Origin: Bog-473 sp963788585
GTDB taxonomy: Bacteria > Actinomycetota > Acidimicrobiia > Acidimicrobiales > RAAP-2
Length of the DNA: 64,000 nt
Direction of reading: 5' to 3'
Assembly (NCBI GenBank): GCA_963788585.1
Contig: CAWBHA010000003.1
Span: 1,178,001 to 1,242,000, forward strand
A model generated the notes under the pieces. That model did not search any database and had not been told where the DNA came from. It saw only the letters and a program-made list of their open reading frames with translations. Below, in pieces: positions 1 through 8,970 of this stretch; the first letter of the stretch is position 1, and the number at the start of each line of letters is the position of its first letter. A program made the position numbers and the translations under genes.

Positions 1-813
1 CGCCACCTCGAAGAGGGGCTCGTGGTCGACGGGCCAGCTGAAGCGCCAGGGCTCTGTGGCACGGAGGTCCCGTACCAGGGCGCGGTCGAAGAGCTCGATG
101 TCGCGTGCACCGAGTGTGTTGAGATCCCCGCCGACGATGGCGGGACCACCGTCGCCCCGCTCGTCGACGGCCTGCAGGAGCACTTCCATCTGTTCCGCCC
201 GATGCTCGGCGTCCGTTCGGTTCTCCAGATGGGTCGATGCGACCTGGACGGGAACGCCGTCGATGACGACGGTCGCCGCGAGCGCCATCCGGCCCCCGAC
301 CCTCGGTTGCGGCGACTCGGCCGCGAACCAGCCGAGCCCGACGCCGGGCAGACGAATCGCCTCCGGGCCGTGGAGGGGTGCCGAGGTCACGATGGCATTG
401 CCGTGGAGCCCGCGTTCGTTGTCGGTACCGGCCGCGTCCCGTTGCTCCGCGTCGTCACCGAGACCCAACTCGACGAACTCCACCCCAAAGGCGTGGCCGG
501 CGCCGAGATCGCGGGCGATGGCGCGGGTCGTGTCGAGATTCTGCGTCCGCGCCATGCCGGCATCGAGTTCGGAGAGCAGGAACAGTTCGGCGCCCGAGGC
601 TCGGAGCGCGGACGCCAGGGTACGGGGCTGCCGGCCGCGCTGGACGTTCCACACCGCCACACGGACCCAGTCCGACAGCGGTGCCGGCGTGACCGCCGGG
701 TGCACGTCGACCTCGTGGAGGCAGGGAAGGCTGGTGAGCAGTTGCTCGTGCAGCGCGGCGTCGCCGAGCCTACGCCTCCAGTCCGCGCGTTCTTGTTGAC
801 TTGGCGTTTCCAC
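1..813 (-). CDS. Endonuclease/exonuclease/phosphatase-fold protein (3' end outside window)
   Basis: The minus-strand frame reads a metal-dependent phosphoesterase of the DNase I/EEP fold. An early VAVWNVQRG strand is followed by ELFLLSELDAGM, with the catalytic-type Glu of that motif. Further on come VASTHLENR and IVGGDLNTLGARD, the conserved Asn/His and GDxN signatures. GTG at 813 gives roughly 50 residues before the fold. The frame stays open further upstream, so the start is not certain. The protein continues past base 1, so the C-terminal His motif is not visible. It is divergent from radA across about 80 bases. The family includes nucleases, sphingomyelinases and inositol phosphatases; the substrate cannot be told from this fragment. 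Confidence 0.75.
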   Translation of the reverse strand, partial: METPSQQERADWRRRLGDAALHEQLLTSLPCLHEVDVHPAVTPAPLSDWVRVAVWNVQRGRQPRTLASALRASGAELFLLSELDAGMARTQNLDTTRAIARDLGAGHAFGVEFVELGLGDDAEQRDAAGTDNERGLHGNAIVTSAPLHGPEAIRLPGVGLGWFAAESPQPRVGGRMALAATVVIDGVPVQVASTHLENRTDAEHRAEQMEVLLQAVDERGDGGPAIVGGDLNTLGARDIELFDRALVRDLRATEPWRFSWPVDHEPLFEVA

Positions 814-881
814 GCCGAGAGCCTGACACCGGTGACACGCCCGCCGCGCTGTGGCCGGCTGAGCGTGTGACAGCCCCTCGG

Positions 882-887
882 TAGCGT
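882..887 (+). promoter_or_regulatory. Candidate -10 element (TAGCGT) of radA, leaderless
   Basis: TAGCGT ends six bases before the radA ATG and no Shine-Dalgarno sequence lies between. This is the geometry of leaderless actinobacterial transcripts. Inferred from spacing only. Confidence 0.4.
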
Positions 888-893
888 GCCGGC

Positions 894-2393
894 ATGGCCT
901 CGATCACGACCGCCTCTCCGCGCGTCCGCAAGCAGACCTCCTACGCGTGCGGCGCATGCGGGACGACCTCGCTGCGGTGGGTCGGTCGCTGCCCGAGCTG
1001 CGGCGCGTGGAACACGCTTGCCCCGCTGACCCAGCGGGTGCACCAGCGCAGAGGGTTGGGCGTCGCTGCTGCGGCCGCGTTCGACTCGGCGCACGTCGTC
1101 GCCCTCGCGGACGTGTCCACCGACGCCGCAGATCCCCTGCCGACCGGGGTGCCCGAGCTCGACCGCGTCCTTGGCGGCGGCGTGGTGGGCGGCTCGGTCA
1201 CGCTCCTCTTCGGGCCGCCCGGCATCGGGAAGTCGACGCTGTTGTTCCAGGTCCTCAGCTCGGTGTCAGAGGGCGGCCTCGATGTGGTGCTGGCGTCCGC
1301 CGAGGAGTCACTGGCCCAGGTACGCGGCCGGGCCGTCCGATTGGGCCCGCTGCCTCGGCATCTCTTGGCGTTGGAAGGCCCCGACATCGATGCGATCGAG
1401 GTGGCCGTCGACCGCCACCGTCCCGCGCTCGTCGTGGTGGACTCCTTGCAGTCGGTGGCCGACCCCGAATTGGCCCAACCGGCTGGCAGCTTGGCGCAGG
1501 TGCGGACCTGTGTGGAGCGGCTCATGCGCCTGGCCAAGGCGAGTGGTGTCCCGGTTCTGCTGGTCGGGCACGTCACGAAGGACGGTGACCTGGCCGGGCC
1601 CCGGGCCGTCGAACACCTCGTCGATACCGTGCTCTCCTTCGACGGGGACCGGCACCATGCACTGCGCGTCCTCACCGCGGTGAAGCACCGGTTCGGGCCG
1701 GCCGGCGAGGTCGGCATCTTCGAAATGCGCGACGACGGCCTGTGCGCCGTGCCCGATCCCGGTCCGCTCATGCTGGGCGACCGGATGACCGGCATCCCCG
1801 GCAGCGCGGTGGTCCCGGTCCTGCAAGGCCGTCGCCCCCTCTTGGTCGAGGTCCAGGCGCTTGTCGGTCCAGGCGCCGTCGGCGGCTCGCCGGGCACAAC
1901 CGTGGCGAGGCCGCAGGCGCTCGGCCTCGACGCAGCCCGCGCCCACCTGCTCATGACCGTCCTCGCCTGCCGGAGCGGACTGGACATGCCCTCGAGCGCC
2001 TCGTGCTTCGTGGCCGCGGTTGGTGGCATCACGGTCAGCGAGCCGGCGTCGGACCTGGCGGTCGCGCTCGCGCTGGCGTCGGTCGTGACCGGCCGGGCGG
2101 TGCCGGCCGATCTGGTTGCCTTCGGCGAGCTTGGTCTCGCCGGTGAGGTGCGCATCGTCCCCGGTGCCGATCGCCGCCTGGCGGAGGCCCGACGCGCCGG
2201 CTTCACGACCGCCCTCGTTCCGGGGTCCGCACACTATGAAGCACCCGAGGGCATGTGCGTCCACGGCGTGCGGACCCTGGCCGACGCGCTCGACCGTGCG
2301 CTCGCGCCGCCGCTCGATTCGGGGGCGGACCAGCGGAGCAGGCCGGGTACCATGCTCAGGTGGCCGAGGGAGCCGGCGCCAGCCAGCCTCTGA
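894..2393 (+). CDS. radA: DNA repair protein RadA
   Basis: RadA/Sms is a RecA-like ATPase that promotes branch migration during recombinational repair. An N-terminal zinc finger has Cys19, Cys22, Cys33 and Cys36. The Walker A motif GPPGIGKST covers residues 107-115. The RadA signature appears as KHRFG near residue 264, a variant of KNRFG. A C-terminal Lon-like domain without protease catalysis follows. At 499 residues it is slightly longer than the usual 450-460, with extra sequence at the C-terminus. The ATG at 894 is supported by the zinc finger directly after it and a -10 element six bases upstream. The 3' end overlaps the proposed disA start by 34 bases, so the two are probably co-transcribed. 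RadA next to DisA is a common arrangement in actinobacteria and firmicutes. Confidence 0.95.
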   Translation: MASITTASPRVRKQTSYACGACGTTSLRWVGRCPSCGAWNTLAPLTQRVHQRRGLGVAAAAAFDSAHVVALADVSTDAADPLPTGVPELDRVLGGGVVGGSVTLLFGPPGIGKSTLLFQVLSSVSEGGLDVVLASAEESLAQVRGRAVRLGPLPRHLLALEGPDIDAIEVAVDRHRPALVVVDSLQSVADPELAQPAGSLAQVRTCVERLMRLAKASGVPVLLVGHVTKDGDLAGPRAVEHLVDTVLSFDGDRHHALRVLTAVKHRFGPAGEVGIFEMRDDGLCAVPDPGPLMLGDRMTGIPGSAVVPVLQGRRPLLVEVQALVGPGAVGGSPGTTVARPQALGLDAARAHLLMTVLACRSGLDMPSSASCFVAAVGGITVSEPASDLAVALALASVVTGRAVPADLVAFGELGLAGEVRIVPGADRRLAEARRAGFTTALVPGSAHYEAPEGMCVHGVRTLADALDRALAPPLDSGADQRSRPGTMLRWPREPAPASL

Positions 2394-3421
2394 ACGACGC
2401 GCTGGCGATGATCGCGCCGGGCACCAAGCTCCGCGAGGGGCTGGACCGGATCCTGCAGGCGAAGCACGGGGCGCTGATCATCGTCGGCGACGATCCCGCC
2501 GTCCTCTCCATCTGCACCGGCGGTTTCCTTCTCGACGCCGAGTACTCCCCTCAGCGTCTCTCGGAGTTGGCCAAGATGGACGGGGCCATCATCCTGGCGT
2601 CCGACGCCTCTCGCATCGCCCGGGCCAACGTGCACCTCGTGCCCAAGGCCACTATCCCGACGTCCGAGACGGGCACGCGCCACCGGACGGCCGAACGGGT
2701 CGCCCGCTCCATCGACGTCCCCGTCGTCGCCGTTTCCGAGGCCATGGCCACCATCGCCGTCTACCGCCGCGATCGCAAGCACACCACGCAATCGGCGGGA
2801 TGGCTGATCGACCGTTCGAGCCAAGCGCTCTCGACGCTGCAGCGGTTCCGCGCCCGTTATGACGATGCACTCTCCACGCTGACCAGGCTCGAAATGGAGG
2901 ACACGGTGTCGGTGCGAGATGTGGTTGCGGTCCTGCAGCCGGGCGAGATGGTGCTTCGCATCGCGGAGGAGATCCAGGGTCACCTCGTCGAACTGGGCTC
3001 CGACGGCCGGCTCATCCACCTCCAGACCGAGGAGCTGAGCGCCGGCGTGGAGGAGAGCCTCACCCTCGTGTTGCGCGACTACACCGATGACGCTGGCATC
3101 GCGCATCTGCATTCGCTCTCGCCCGATGCGCTCATGGACCTGCCCAAGGTGGTGGCGGCACTCAACCTGCCCGCATCGAGCGAGCAACTGCAAGCAGAGC
3201 TCGCTCCCCGCGGCTATCGCCTGCTGCACCGGCTGCCCCAACAGCTCTCCGAGACGCTGATCCAGCGCCTGGTCGAGCGGTTCGGCTCGTTGCCCGAGAT
3301 CCTGTCCGCCTCGGCCGCGGAGCTCGAATCGGTGGACGGCATCGGGGCGGCCACGGCCCGCCACGTGCGCGACGGGTTGGCGCGCCTCGTCGAGGCCAGC
3401 ATCTTCGAGCGATACGAATGA
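2360..3421 (+). CDS. disA: Diadenylate cyclase DisA
   Basis: DisA condenses two ATP into the second messenger c-di-AMP and scans DNA for damage. The DAC domain shows DGA at residues 74-76 and RHR at 107-109, the two signature motifs of the active site. A helical linker follows, then a C-terminal helix-hairpin-helix domain (VDGIGAATAR) that binds branched DNA. GTG at 2360 gives 353 residues, close to the usual ~357. ATG at 2408 would remove conserved N-terminal sequence, and the frame stays open upstream to 2255 inside radA. Overlap with radA suggests translational coupling. In other bacteria c-di-AMP controls potassium and osmolyte transport. Confidence 0.93.
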   Translation: MAEGAGASQPLNDALAMIAPGTKLREGLDRILQAKHGALIIVGDDPAVLSICTGGFLLDAEYSPQRLSELAKMDGAIILASDASRIARANVHLVPKATIPTSETGTRHRTAERVARSIDVPVVAVSEAMATIAVYRRDRKHTTQSAGWLIDRSSQALSTLQRFRARYDDALSTLTRLEMEDTVSVRDVVAVLQPGEMVLRIAEEIQGHLVELGSDGRLIHLQTEELSAGVEESLTLVLRDYTDDAGIAHLHSLSPDALMDLPKVVAALNLPASSEQLQAELAPRGYRLLHRLPQQLSETLIQRLVERFGSLPEILSASAAELESVDGIGAATARHVRDGLARLVEASIFERYE

Positions 3422-3434
3422 CGATGTTGTCTGG

Positions 3435-3440
3435 TAAAAT
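3435..3440 (+). promoter_or_regulatory. Candidate -10 element (TAAAAT) upstream of carD
   Basis: TAAAAT lies about 115 bases before the carD start in the otherwise GC-rich disA-carD gap. No convincing -35 is present. It could give carD its own transcript. Confidence 0.3.
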
Positions 3441-3553
3441 GGCTCGCCACCGTCGGACGGTTCGGGCCCGTATCGGCACCCCTCACAGCAGTGCCCGCAC
3501 GCCAGTGTGCCCGTGCGGGCGCACCCGATTCACCCAAGGGAGTCCTAAGTCCT

Positions 3554-4033
3554 GTGTCTTTCAAGGTCGGAGACAAAGTCGTCTATCCCCATCACGGGGC
3601 CGCGGTCATCGAGAAGCGGGAGACCAAGGTCGCTTTCGGCGAGAAGCGCGAGTACCTGGTGCTCCGGCTGGCCTATGGCGACCTGATCCTCAACGTCCCG
3701 GCTGACAACACCGAAGGGGTGGGCCTGCGCGAGGTCATCAACGACGAAGAGGTCGAAGAGGTGTTCGCAGTGCTGCGCAAGAAGGAAGCGCGTATGCCGA
3801 CCAATTGGTCTCGTCGCTACAAGAACCACTCGGAGAAGCTGCGGTCCGGTGACATTTACCAGGTGGCCGAGGTGGTGCGGAACCTGTCCATCCGCGACAA
3901 GGACAAGGGCCTCTCGGCCGGCGAGAAGCGGATGCTGCAGCGAGCCCGACAGATCCTCGTCTCCGAGCTGACGTTCGCTCTCAACGTGGACGAGGAGACC
4001 GCCGAAGAGCGTCTGAACGACGCCCTGACCTGA
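3554..4033 (+). CDS. carD: CarD family transcriptional regulator
   Basis: CarD binds the RNA polymerase beta subunit through its N-terminal Tudor-like domain and stabilises open complexes, notably at rRNA promoters. The sequence opens with SFKVGDKVVYPHHGAA, the canonical start of the family. The C-terminal half is the basic helical DNA-binding domain (NWSRRYKNHSEKL onward). GTG at 3554 gives 159 residues, near the ~160 of mycobacterial CarD. AAGGGAG about eleven bases upstream is a plausible ribosome site. An in-frame ATG at 3491 would add a non-conserved extension. In actinobacteria carD is regularly followed by ispD and ispF, as here. Confidence 0.95.
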   Translation: MSFKVGDKVVYPHHGAAVIEKRETKVAFGEKREYLVLRLAYGDLILNVPADNTEGVGLREVINDEEVEEVFAVLRKKEARMPTNWSRRYKNHSEKLRSGDIYQVAEVVRNLSIRDKDKGLSAGEKRMLQRARQILVSELTFALNVDEETAEERLNDALT

Positions 4034-4053
4034 GCAGCCGGCCCGGTCGCACC

Positions 4054-4761
4054 GTGGCCACGGTGTGGTCGATCGTCGTGGCAGGTGGCTCCGGACGCCG
4101 TTTCGGTCAGCACAAGCAGTTCATTCTGCTCGGCGGACGGCCGATGCTCGAGTGGGCGATCGAGGCGTGCCGTCCGTCCTCGGCCGGCGTCGTGCTGGTG
4201 CTCCCCGACGAACTCGACCAGCTCGATCCGCACGGTGCCGACATCGTCGTGCGCGGGGGCGCCACGCGGGCAGAGTCGGTCCGCCGAGGGCTCGATGCCG
4301 TGCCCGAGGCCGCAGAGATCGTCGTCGTGCACGACGCCGCCCGCCCGCTGGCCTCTCGGCGGCTCTTTGGCGCCGTGATCGACGCTGTAGGGGGAGACGC
4401 CGGGAGGGACGCGACCGCGGTCGACGGAGCCATACCGGGCGTGCCGCTGCGTGACACCATCAAGGCCGTGGACGAGTCCGGGTATGTCATGCACACGCTG
4501 AACCGGAGCACTCTGGTCGCCGCCCAGACCCCACAGGCCTTCCGCTCCGACGTCCTTCGCCGGGCGCACGCGCAAGCAGGGTCCGAGGCCACCGACGACG
4601 CCGTTGTGGTCGAGGCGCAGGGAGGCCGCGTGCTGGTCGTGTCCGGAGAAGCGACGAACCTCAAGATCACACACCCGGAGGATCTCGATGCCGCCGAGCG
4701 TCTGCTCGCCGGACGACCGGCGGACGGGGACGGACACCGCGGTCGGGGCGAGGAAGGTTGA
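4054..4761 (+). CDS. ispD: 2-C-methyl-D-erythritol 4-phosphate cytidylyltransferase
   Basis: IspD transfers CMP from CTP to MEP in the non-mevalonate isoprenoid pathway. The N-terminal AGGSGRRFGQHKQF contains the glycine-rich CTP loop with its Arg and Lys. VVVHDAARP and the downstream TPQAFR segment are family hallmarks, and the C-terminal TDDA and NLKITHPEDL complete the fold. The 235-residue length is normal. The start is GTG. The stop is two bases from the ispF GTG, so translation is probably coupled. Confidence 0.95.
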   Translation: MATVWSIVVAGGSGRRFGQHKQFILLGGRPMLEWAIEACRPSSAGVVLVLPDELDQLDPHGADIVVRGGATRAESVRRGLDAVPEAAEIVVVHDAARPLASRRLFGAVIDAVGGDAGRDATAVDGAIPGVPLRDTIKAVDESGYVMHTLNRSTLVAAQTPQAFRSDVLRRAHAQAGSEATDDAVVVEAQGGRVLVVSGEATNLKITHPEDLDAAERLLAGRPADGDGHRGRGEEG

Positions 4762-4763
4762 GC

Positions 4764-5234
4764 GTGCGCATCGGACAAGGGTTCGACATCCATCGTTTCT
4801 CCGAGGACCCGCACCGCCCGCTCGTGCTGGGCGGGGTCGTGATCGAGGGGGCCCGCGGTCTCGGCGGCCACAGCGACGCCGACGCGGTCGCGCACGCGCT
4901 GGCCGACGCCGTCCTCGGCGCGGTCGGCCTGGGCGATCTCGGGAGGCACTTCCCCGATACCGACCCGGTCTGGGAGGGAGCAGACAGCCTTGCGTTACTC
5001 CGTGAGGTCGTGCGGATGGCTTCGGCGAGCGGGTTCGCCTGTGCCAACGCGGACTGCACGATCGTTGCCGACACGCCCCGCCTCGCTCCGCACACCGCAA
5101 CTATGGCGGAGCGCCTGGGCGCGGTCCTTGGCGCGCCGGTATCGGTCAAGGCGAGTCGGGCCGAGGGCATCGGCGCCCTCGGGCGCGCCGAAGGCATCCT
5201 CTGTCTCGCCGTCGTCTTGATGGAGACGGCGTGA
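4764..5234 (+). CDS. ispF: 2-C-methyl-D-erythritol 2,4-cyclodiphosphate synthase
   Basis: IspF cyclises CDP-ME 2-phosphate to MEcPP with loss of CMP. The zinc ligands are visible as Asp8 and His10 in FDIHRF and His44 in SDADAVAHAL. DLGRHFPDTDP and the C-terminal EGIGALGRAEGI substrate loop are also present. The GTG at 4764 places RIGQGFDIH at the N-terminus as in homologues; an in-frame TTG lies six bases earlier. AGGAAGG at 4751 is the probable ribosome site inside ispD. The length of 156 residues is typical. The stop overlaps the GTG of the next gene. Confidence 0.95.
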   Translation: MRIGQGFDIHRFSEDPHRPLVLGGVVIEGARGLGGHSDADAVAHALADAVLGAVGLGDLGRHFPDTDPVWEGADSLALLREVVRMASASGFACANADCTIVADTPRLAPHTATMAERLGAVLGAPVSVKASRAEGIGALGRAEGILCLAVVLMETA

Positions 5235-6202
5235 CCCGGCGCCCCGTTCACGGCCGACCCCACAACGCGGAGGGTCGGCGGCCACGGCCCCAGGCGCTGA
5301 GCGAATTGGGGGGGGACCAGGTCGAGGGGCGGCGCGCCGTGCTGGAGCTCCTGCGCGTGGGGCGGCGGAGCGTGCGCCGCGTTCTTCTGGCCACGGAGCA
5401 GGACCCCTCGCCACAGCTGGACCAGATCGAGGCCTTGGCGGCGCGCCTGCGGGTCCCTGTCGAGACGGTGCCCCGGGCGCGGCTCGACGCCCAGGCTCGA
5501 ACAGAGGCGCCGCAGGGTGTCATCGGGCTGGCGCGCCCGCTCGAGGCGGTGTCCCTCGAGGATCTCTGTCGTCCGGATCGGCATGGCAATCCGCCGTTCC
5601 TCCTGGTAGCTGCCGGTATCACCGACCCGCGGAACCTCGGCGCACTCTTGCGGAGCGCGGAGTGCGCGGGCGTCACGGGTGTGGTGCTGCCCCGTCACCG
5701 CTCGGCCCGGTTGTCGCCGACGGTCGCCAAGACCGCCGCCGGTGCCATCGAACATCTTGCCTTTGCCGTCGTCGGTGGGGTGCCCAACGCACTGAGCGAG
5801 CTCCAAGAGCTCGGGGTGTGGTCCATCGGGCTGGCCGGCGAAGCCGAGCAGTCCCTCTACGCCTTGCCGCTCGGCGAGGGCCCCATCGCGCTCGTGGTGG
5901 GGAGCGAAGAGAAGGGGCTGGCCCCCCTCGTGCGTCGGCGTTGCGACGCCGTCGTGTCCATCCCCCAACACGGCGCGCTGCCGTCGCTGAACGTCGGCGT
6001 CGCCGGGGCGGTGGGCTGTTTCGAGGTGGCCCGCCAGCGGGCGGCTCGCGACGACCACGCGCCCGACAGGACACACCGGACGCCCGAGAGGTGCGATGGC
6101 GGACTGAGGCCTCGAACCGTGGGCCGGCATGGAGGGGTGCGCGATGTCCGAGGACAGCCGAACGCCTGGGCCGGACCTGGAGGCATGTCGGGGCGACGAT
6201 GA
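5231..6202 (+). CDS. rlmB: TrmH-family 23S rRNA 2'-O-methyltransferase (RlmB-like)
   Basis: This is a SPOUT methyltransferase that methylates a ribose 2'-OH, probably of 23S rRNA G2251. The N-terminal substrate-binding domain starts with VEGRRAVLELL. The knotted domain carries DPRNLGALLRSAECAG, ALVVGSEEKGL and IPQHGALPSLNVGVA, the three TrmH motifs. The GTG start overlaps the ispF stop. About 55 residues after the SPOUT domain are unrelated to the family and run into the fragment at 6144-6245, so the native stop may be lost. cysS, which often precedes rlmB in actinobacteria, is absent here. Confidence 0.88.
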   Translation: MTRRPVHGRPHNAEGRRPRPQALSELGGDQVEGRRAVLELLRVGRRSVRRVLLATEQDPSPQLDQIEALAARLRVPVETVPRARLDAQARTEAPQGVIGLARPLEAVSLEDLCRPDRHGNPPFLLVAAGITDPRNLGALLRSAECAGVTGVVLPRHRSARLSPTVAKTAAGAIEHLAFAVVGGVPNALSELQELGVWSIGLAGEAEQSLYALPLGEGPIALVVGSEEKGLAPLVRRRCDAVVSIPQHGALPSLNVGVAGAVGCFEVARQRAARDDHAPDRTHRTPERCDGGLRPRTVGRHGGVRDVRGQPNAWAGPGGMSGRR

Positions 6203-6245
6203 CCGCGCGCGCAACGAGTTCATCGAGATGGCCGCATCGTCGTGA
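6144..6245 (+). pseudogene. Possible N-terminal remnant of an alternative sigma factor
   Basis: A 33-codon reading frame overlaps the rlmB tail in another frame and ends in DDRARNEFIEMAASS. DxxARNEFIEM resembles the first helix of sigma-B/F-type sigma factors, where ARNEL(I/V)E precedes the region 2 core. Nothing of regions 2-4 follows. Read as a truncated relic; chance similarity over a dozen residues is possible. Confidence 0.22.
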
Positions 6246-6318
6246 GGCGGCCGATCTCCGTCACGATTGCCACGGCGACGCGCTGGATGCCGCCTGAACG
6301 CGACCGGCCGAGGAGCGG

Positions 6319-6732
6319 CTACGCCGCCGCCACCTCCGAGGTGCAGAACGCACAGCGGCGCGCCGCCACGGGGATCTCGCTCAGGCATTCGGGGCAGTCC
6401 CACGTTTCGGGCTTGGGTTCTTCGGTGGGCAGCAGGTTGAGCCGGCGCATGAGCGCGGTCAGGGGCACGACGACGGCGAAGAAGACGATCGTCGCCACGA
6501 TGAGGAACGACAGGAGGGCGTTGAGGAACGAGCCGTACCTGAACGTCGAGCGGTGCACCTGGAACGTGAGGTCGGCGAAATCGGGCTTGCCGAAGATGGC
6601 GGCGATCAAGGGCGTGATCAGGTCGGCAACGAACGCAGTCACCGTGGCGGTGAAGGCAACACCGACGACGACCGCGACCGCCAGGTCGACCACGTTTCCC
6701 CGCAGGACGAACTTCTTGAAATCGGACAGCAT
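6319..6732 (-). CDS. mscL: Large-conductance mechanosensitive channel MscL with C-terminal zinc ribbon
   Basis: MscL opens under membrane tension to release solutes during osmotic downshock. MLSDFKKFVLRGNVVDLAVAVVVG is the canonical N-terminus and first pore helix, so the ATG at 6732 is chosen over an extension to 6783. A second transmembrane segment (FLNALLSFLIVATIVFFAVV) follows. The cytoplasmic tail carries CPEC and CAFC pairs, a zinc-ribbon extension absent from E. coli MscL but seen in some actinobacteria. The protein has 137 residues. It is convergent with rlmB. Confidence 0.93.
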   Translation of the reverse strand: MLSDFKKFVLRGNVVDLAVAVVVGVAFTATVTAFVADLITPLIAAIFGKPDFADLTFQVHRSTFRYGSFLNALLSFLIVATIVFFAVVVPLTALMRRLNLLPTEEPKPETWDCPECLSEIPVAARRCAFCTSEVAAA

Positions 6733-6987
6733 CCAGGCCTCCCTACGTATGCTCCTTTGACCCTCACCCACGGCAATACCCACGATGGCTCGCGACCCAC
6801 CTCACGCCGGCCAGACGGAGTCGGACGGAGTCGGATGGTGTCGGAAGCTTTTGGACGCTGCCGGACGGGAAAAGTTCCCGATGAGGACCGGAAACGACCG
6901 GAAACGGATCGGAGGCAATTGCGAGCGGGGTACGAGGCGTTTTGCGAGCCCGAGGCAGTGCCCTGTCCCACCAGATAATGGACAGCC
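6733..6987. other. Gene-free stretch between mscL and the IS481 element
   Basis: No credible gene is seen. The segment holds three imperfect copies of GGAGTCGGA-like sequence near 6817-6840, a 15-base palindrome CGGGAA-AAG-TTCCCG at 6866-6880, and at 6944-6958 a 15-base copy of the tRNA-Thr 3' end. The mscL promoter should lie at its left end. Confidence 0.5.
6944..6958 (+). repeat. 15-bp direct repeat of the tRNA-Thr 3' end (left copy)
   Basis: GCGAGCCCGAGGCAG is identical to 9463-9477, which is the 3' acceptor/T-arm region of the tRNA-Thr gene. The two copies bracket the IS481/IS30 nest. It could be an attachment-site remnant or a small duplication that predates the insertion. Confidence 0.5.
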
Positions 6988-7029
6988 TGTCGCGAGACAT
7001 CGTGGACACTCCTCTAAAGGGGTGTTGCC

Positions 7030-7736
7030 ATGGATCGGGCTCGTTATGTGGTGGATGCCGTCGTCAGCGAGGGTCGCTCGATCCGTGAGGTCGCCCAGAG
7101 CTATGGGGTCTCCAAGAGCTGGGTGGGAGCCCTGGTCGCGCGCTACCGGAGCGGTGGCTACGAGGCGCTCGAGCCACGGTCCAAGCGCCCGCACTCGATC
7201 CCGAGCCGAACCCCCGACGAGATTGAGGACGCCATCGTCTCGCTGCGCAAGGAGCTGGTCGACCAGGGCTTCGATGCCGGCCCCCACACGATCCATTGGC
7301 ACCTCTCAAAGAAGCGCCACGATGTGCCGAGCGCTTCGACCATTTGGCGGGTGCTCTCTCGCCGGGGCTTCGTGGTCCCAGAACCAAGGAAGCGACCACA
7401 CAGTTCATTCGTTCGTTTTGAGGCAGCATTGCCCAACGAGTGCTGGCAGGCCGACATCACGCACTGGAAGTTGGCCGACGGCACCGAGGTCGACATCTTG
7501 GACTTCATCGACGACCACTCCCGGCTTGTCGTCGCCGCCACGGCACGGCGGACCACCAAGGCACGTGATGTGACCGCGACAATGCATCGGGCGGCTTCTA
7601 TCTGGGGTTATCCAGCCTCGGTCTTGACTGACAATGGTGCTGTCTTTAACGCTCAATCTCGCAAAGGCATGACCGTGCTCGAGACCGAGCTCAAGGAGCT
7701 GGGCATCGTCTACAAGCACGCCAGGCCCTATCACCC
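7030..7736 (+). pseudogene. IS481-family transposase, 5' fragment
   Basis: The fragment has an N-terminal helix-turn-helix (IREVAQSYGVSKSWVGALVARY) and the start of the rve/DDE catalytic domain: WQADITHW with the first Asp and VLTDNGAVF with the second Asp. Translation continues to 7782 but leaves native sequence after HARPYHP, where the IS30 insertion begins. The catalytic Glu lies in the 3' fragment. The protein should be inactive. Confidence 0.88.
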
Positions 7737-8966
7737 GGCGGTTTCAAGTGGTGAGCGCAAGAAGCTCAGCGAGCTTCTCTGATGGTTTCATGAATCCAAG
7801 AGTGGCGCGGGGACGGTCGTTGAGGCTGCGGGCGATGTGGTCGAGGTCTCGGGCACTCAACGCGGAGAGATCGGTGCCCCTCGGCATGTATTGGCGCAAT
7901 AGCCCGTTCGTGTTCTCGTTCGAGCCACGCTGCCAGGGGCTGTGGGGGTCACAGAAGTAGATCTGGATGCCGGTGTCGATGGTGAAGTCGACGTGGCGGT
8001 GCATCTCCTTGCCCTGGTCCCAGGTGATCGTCTGGAAGAGCCGCTTTGGGAGTCGCCGGACCGCCTTGCGCATGGCCTCATCCACCTGGACAGGAAAGCG
8101 ACCGTCCGGAAGGTGCAGCAGCATCACGTAGCGGGTGGAGCGCTCGACCAGGGTGCCCACCTGCGACTTGCCATTCCTCCCGATGATGAGGTCGCCCTCC
8201 CAGTGACCGGGAAGGGCGCGGTCTTCGACCTCGGCAGGCCGCTCGCTGATCATCACCATCCCCGGGATCCGCCCCCGCGTCTCGATGCGCCCTTGCGGCC
8301 GGCGCTGGGTCCGACCCGAGCGCAGACGAGCGCGCCAACTCACGGCGCAGCTCGCCTCGGCCTTGGACGAAGAGCGTCTTGTAGATCGTCTCGTGGCTCA
8401 CCCACATCATCGGATCGTCAGGGAACTCGAGGCGCAACCGTCTGGCGATCTCCTGCGGCGACCACCACTTCTTCAGCCACCTGGTCACCTGCAACGCGAG
8501 GCGCGGAGAGGCCAGCTTGCGAGGCTTCGGCCGGCGAGCGCACTGCTCTGCCCGCTGGTGGGCGCGCCAGGCTCGATAGTCGTCCCGTCCACCGTTGGCC
8601 GCCACCTCACGAGACACCGTCGAGACGTGGCGACCGAGGTTGGCTGCGATCGCGGTCAGCGACTGGCTGTCGCGTAGTCCGAGGCTGATCTCCTCGCGCT
8701 CGGCGAGCGTCAGACGTCCAGGCGCCGGCGACCAGCTCCCAGTCGACAGAGTTCGCTTCGGGCACTTGTTCACCGTGTTCGAAACCGTCTGGATGCTGCA
8801 GCCGAGCTGCTCGCCGATCTCCTTGAACGTCAGACCCCTCGCCCGCAGACGAAATACCAGTGCACGTTCCTCAGCCCTTAGATGCGGGCGTCCCATTCGC
8901 AACCTCCCGGTCCCAACGAAGCGTCGTTGGCTCACCGAGAAATTGCGTGGACCACTTGAAACCGCC
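7737..8966. mobile_element. IS30-family insertion element
   Basis: The ends are inverted: GGCGGTTTCAAGTGGT at 7737-7752 and its complement at 8951-8966. Restoring the IS481 codons TAT CAC CCC CAG ACC needs a five-C run. Three Cs remain on the left and five on the right, which shows a 3-bp CCC target duplication, normal for IS30. The element is 1230 bp and carries one transposase gene on the minus strand. Confidence 0.88.
7744..8935 (-). pseudogene. IS30-family transposase, frameshifted
   Basis: The N-terminal half (8935 down to about 8330) has the IS30 helix-turn-helix regions (LTFKEIGEQLGCSIQTVSNTV and LTAIAANLGRHVSTVSREV) and SHETIYKTLF. The frame then changes near 8326-8330 at RRELAR. The C-terminal half (8343-7744) supplies the DDE core: GHWEGDLIIG (Asp), TWDQGKEM (Asp) and WQRGSNENTNGLLRQY (Glu). 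One extra base, or two missing, separates the halves. Either the copy is dead or the sequence has an indel; IS30 enzymes are normally made from a single frame. Confidence 0.85.
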
Positions 8967-8970
8967 CCCC

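Noticed and set aside
941..2206. Long minus-strand frames opposite radA
   Set aside because: Antisense shadows of a well-conserved gene; composition is Ser/Arg/Thr-rich without motifs.
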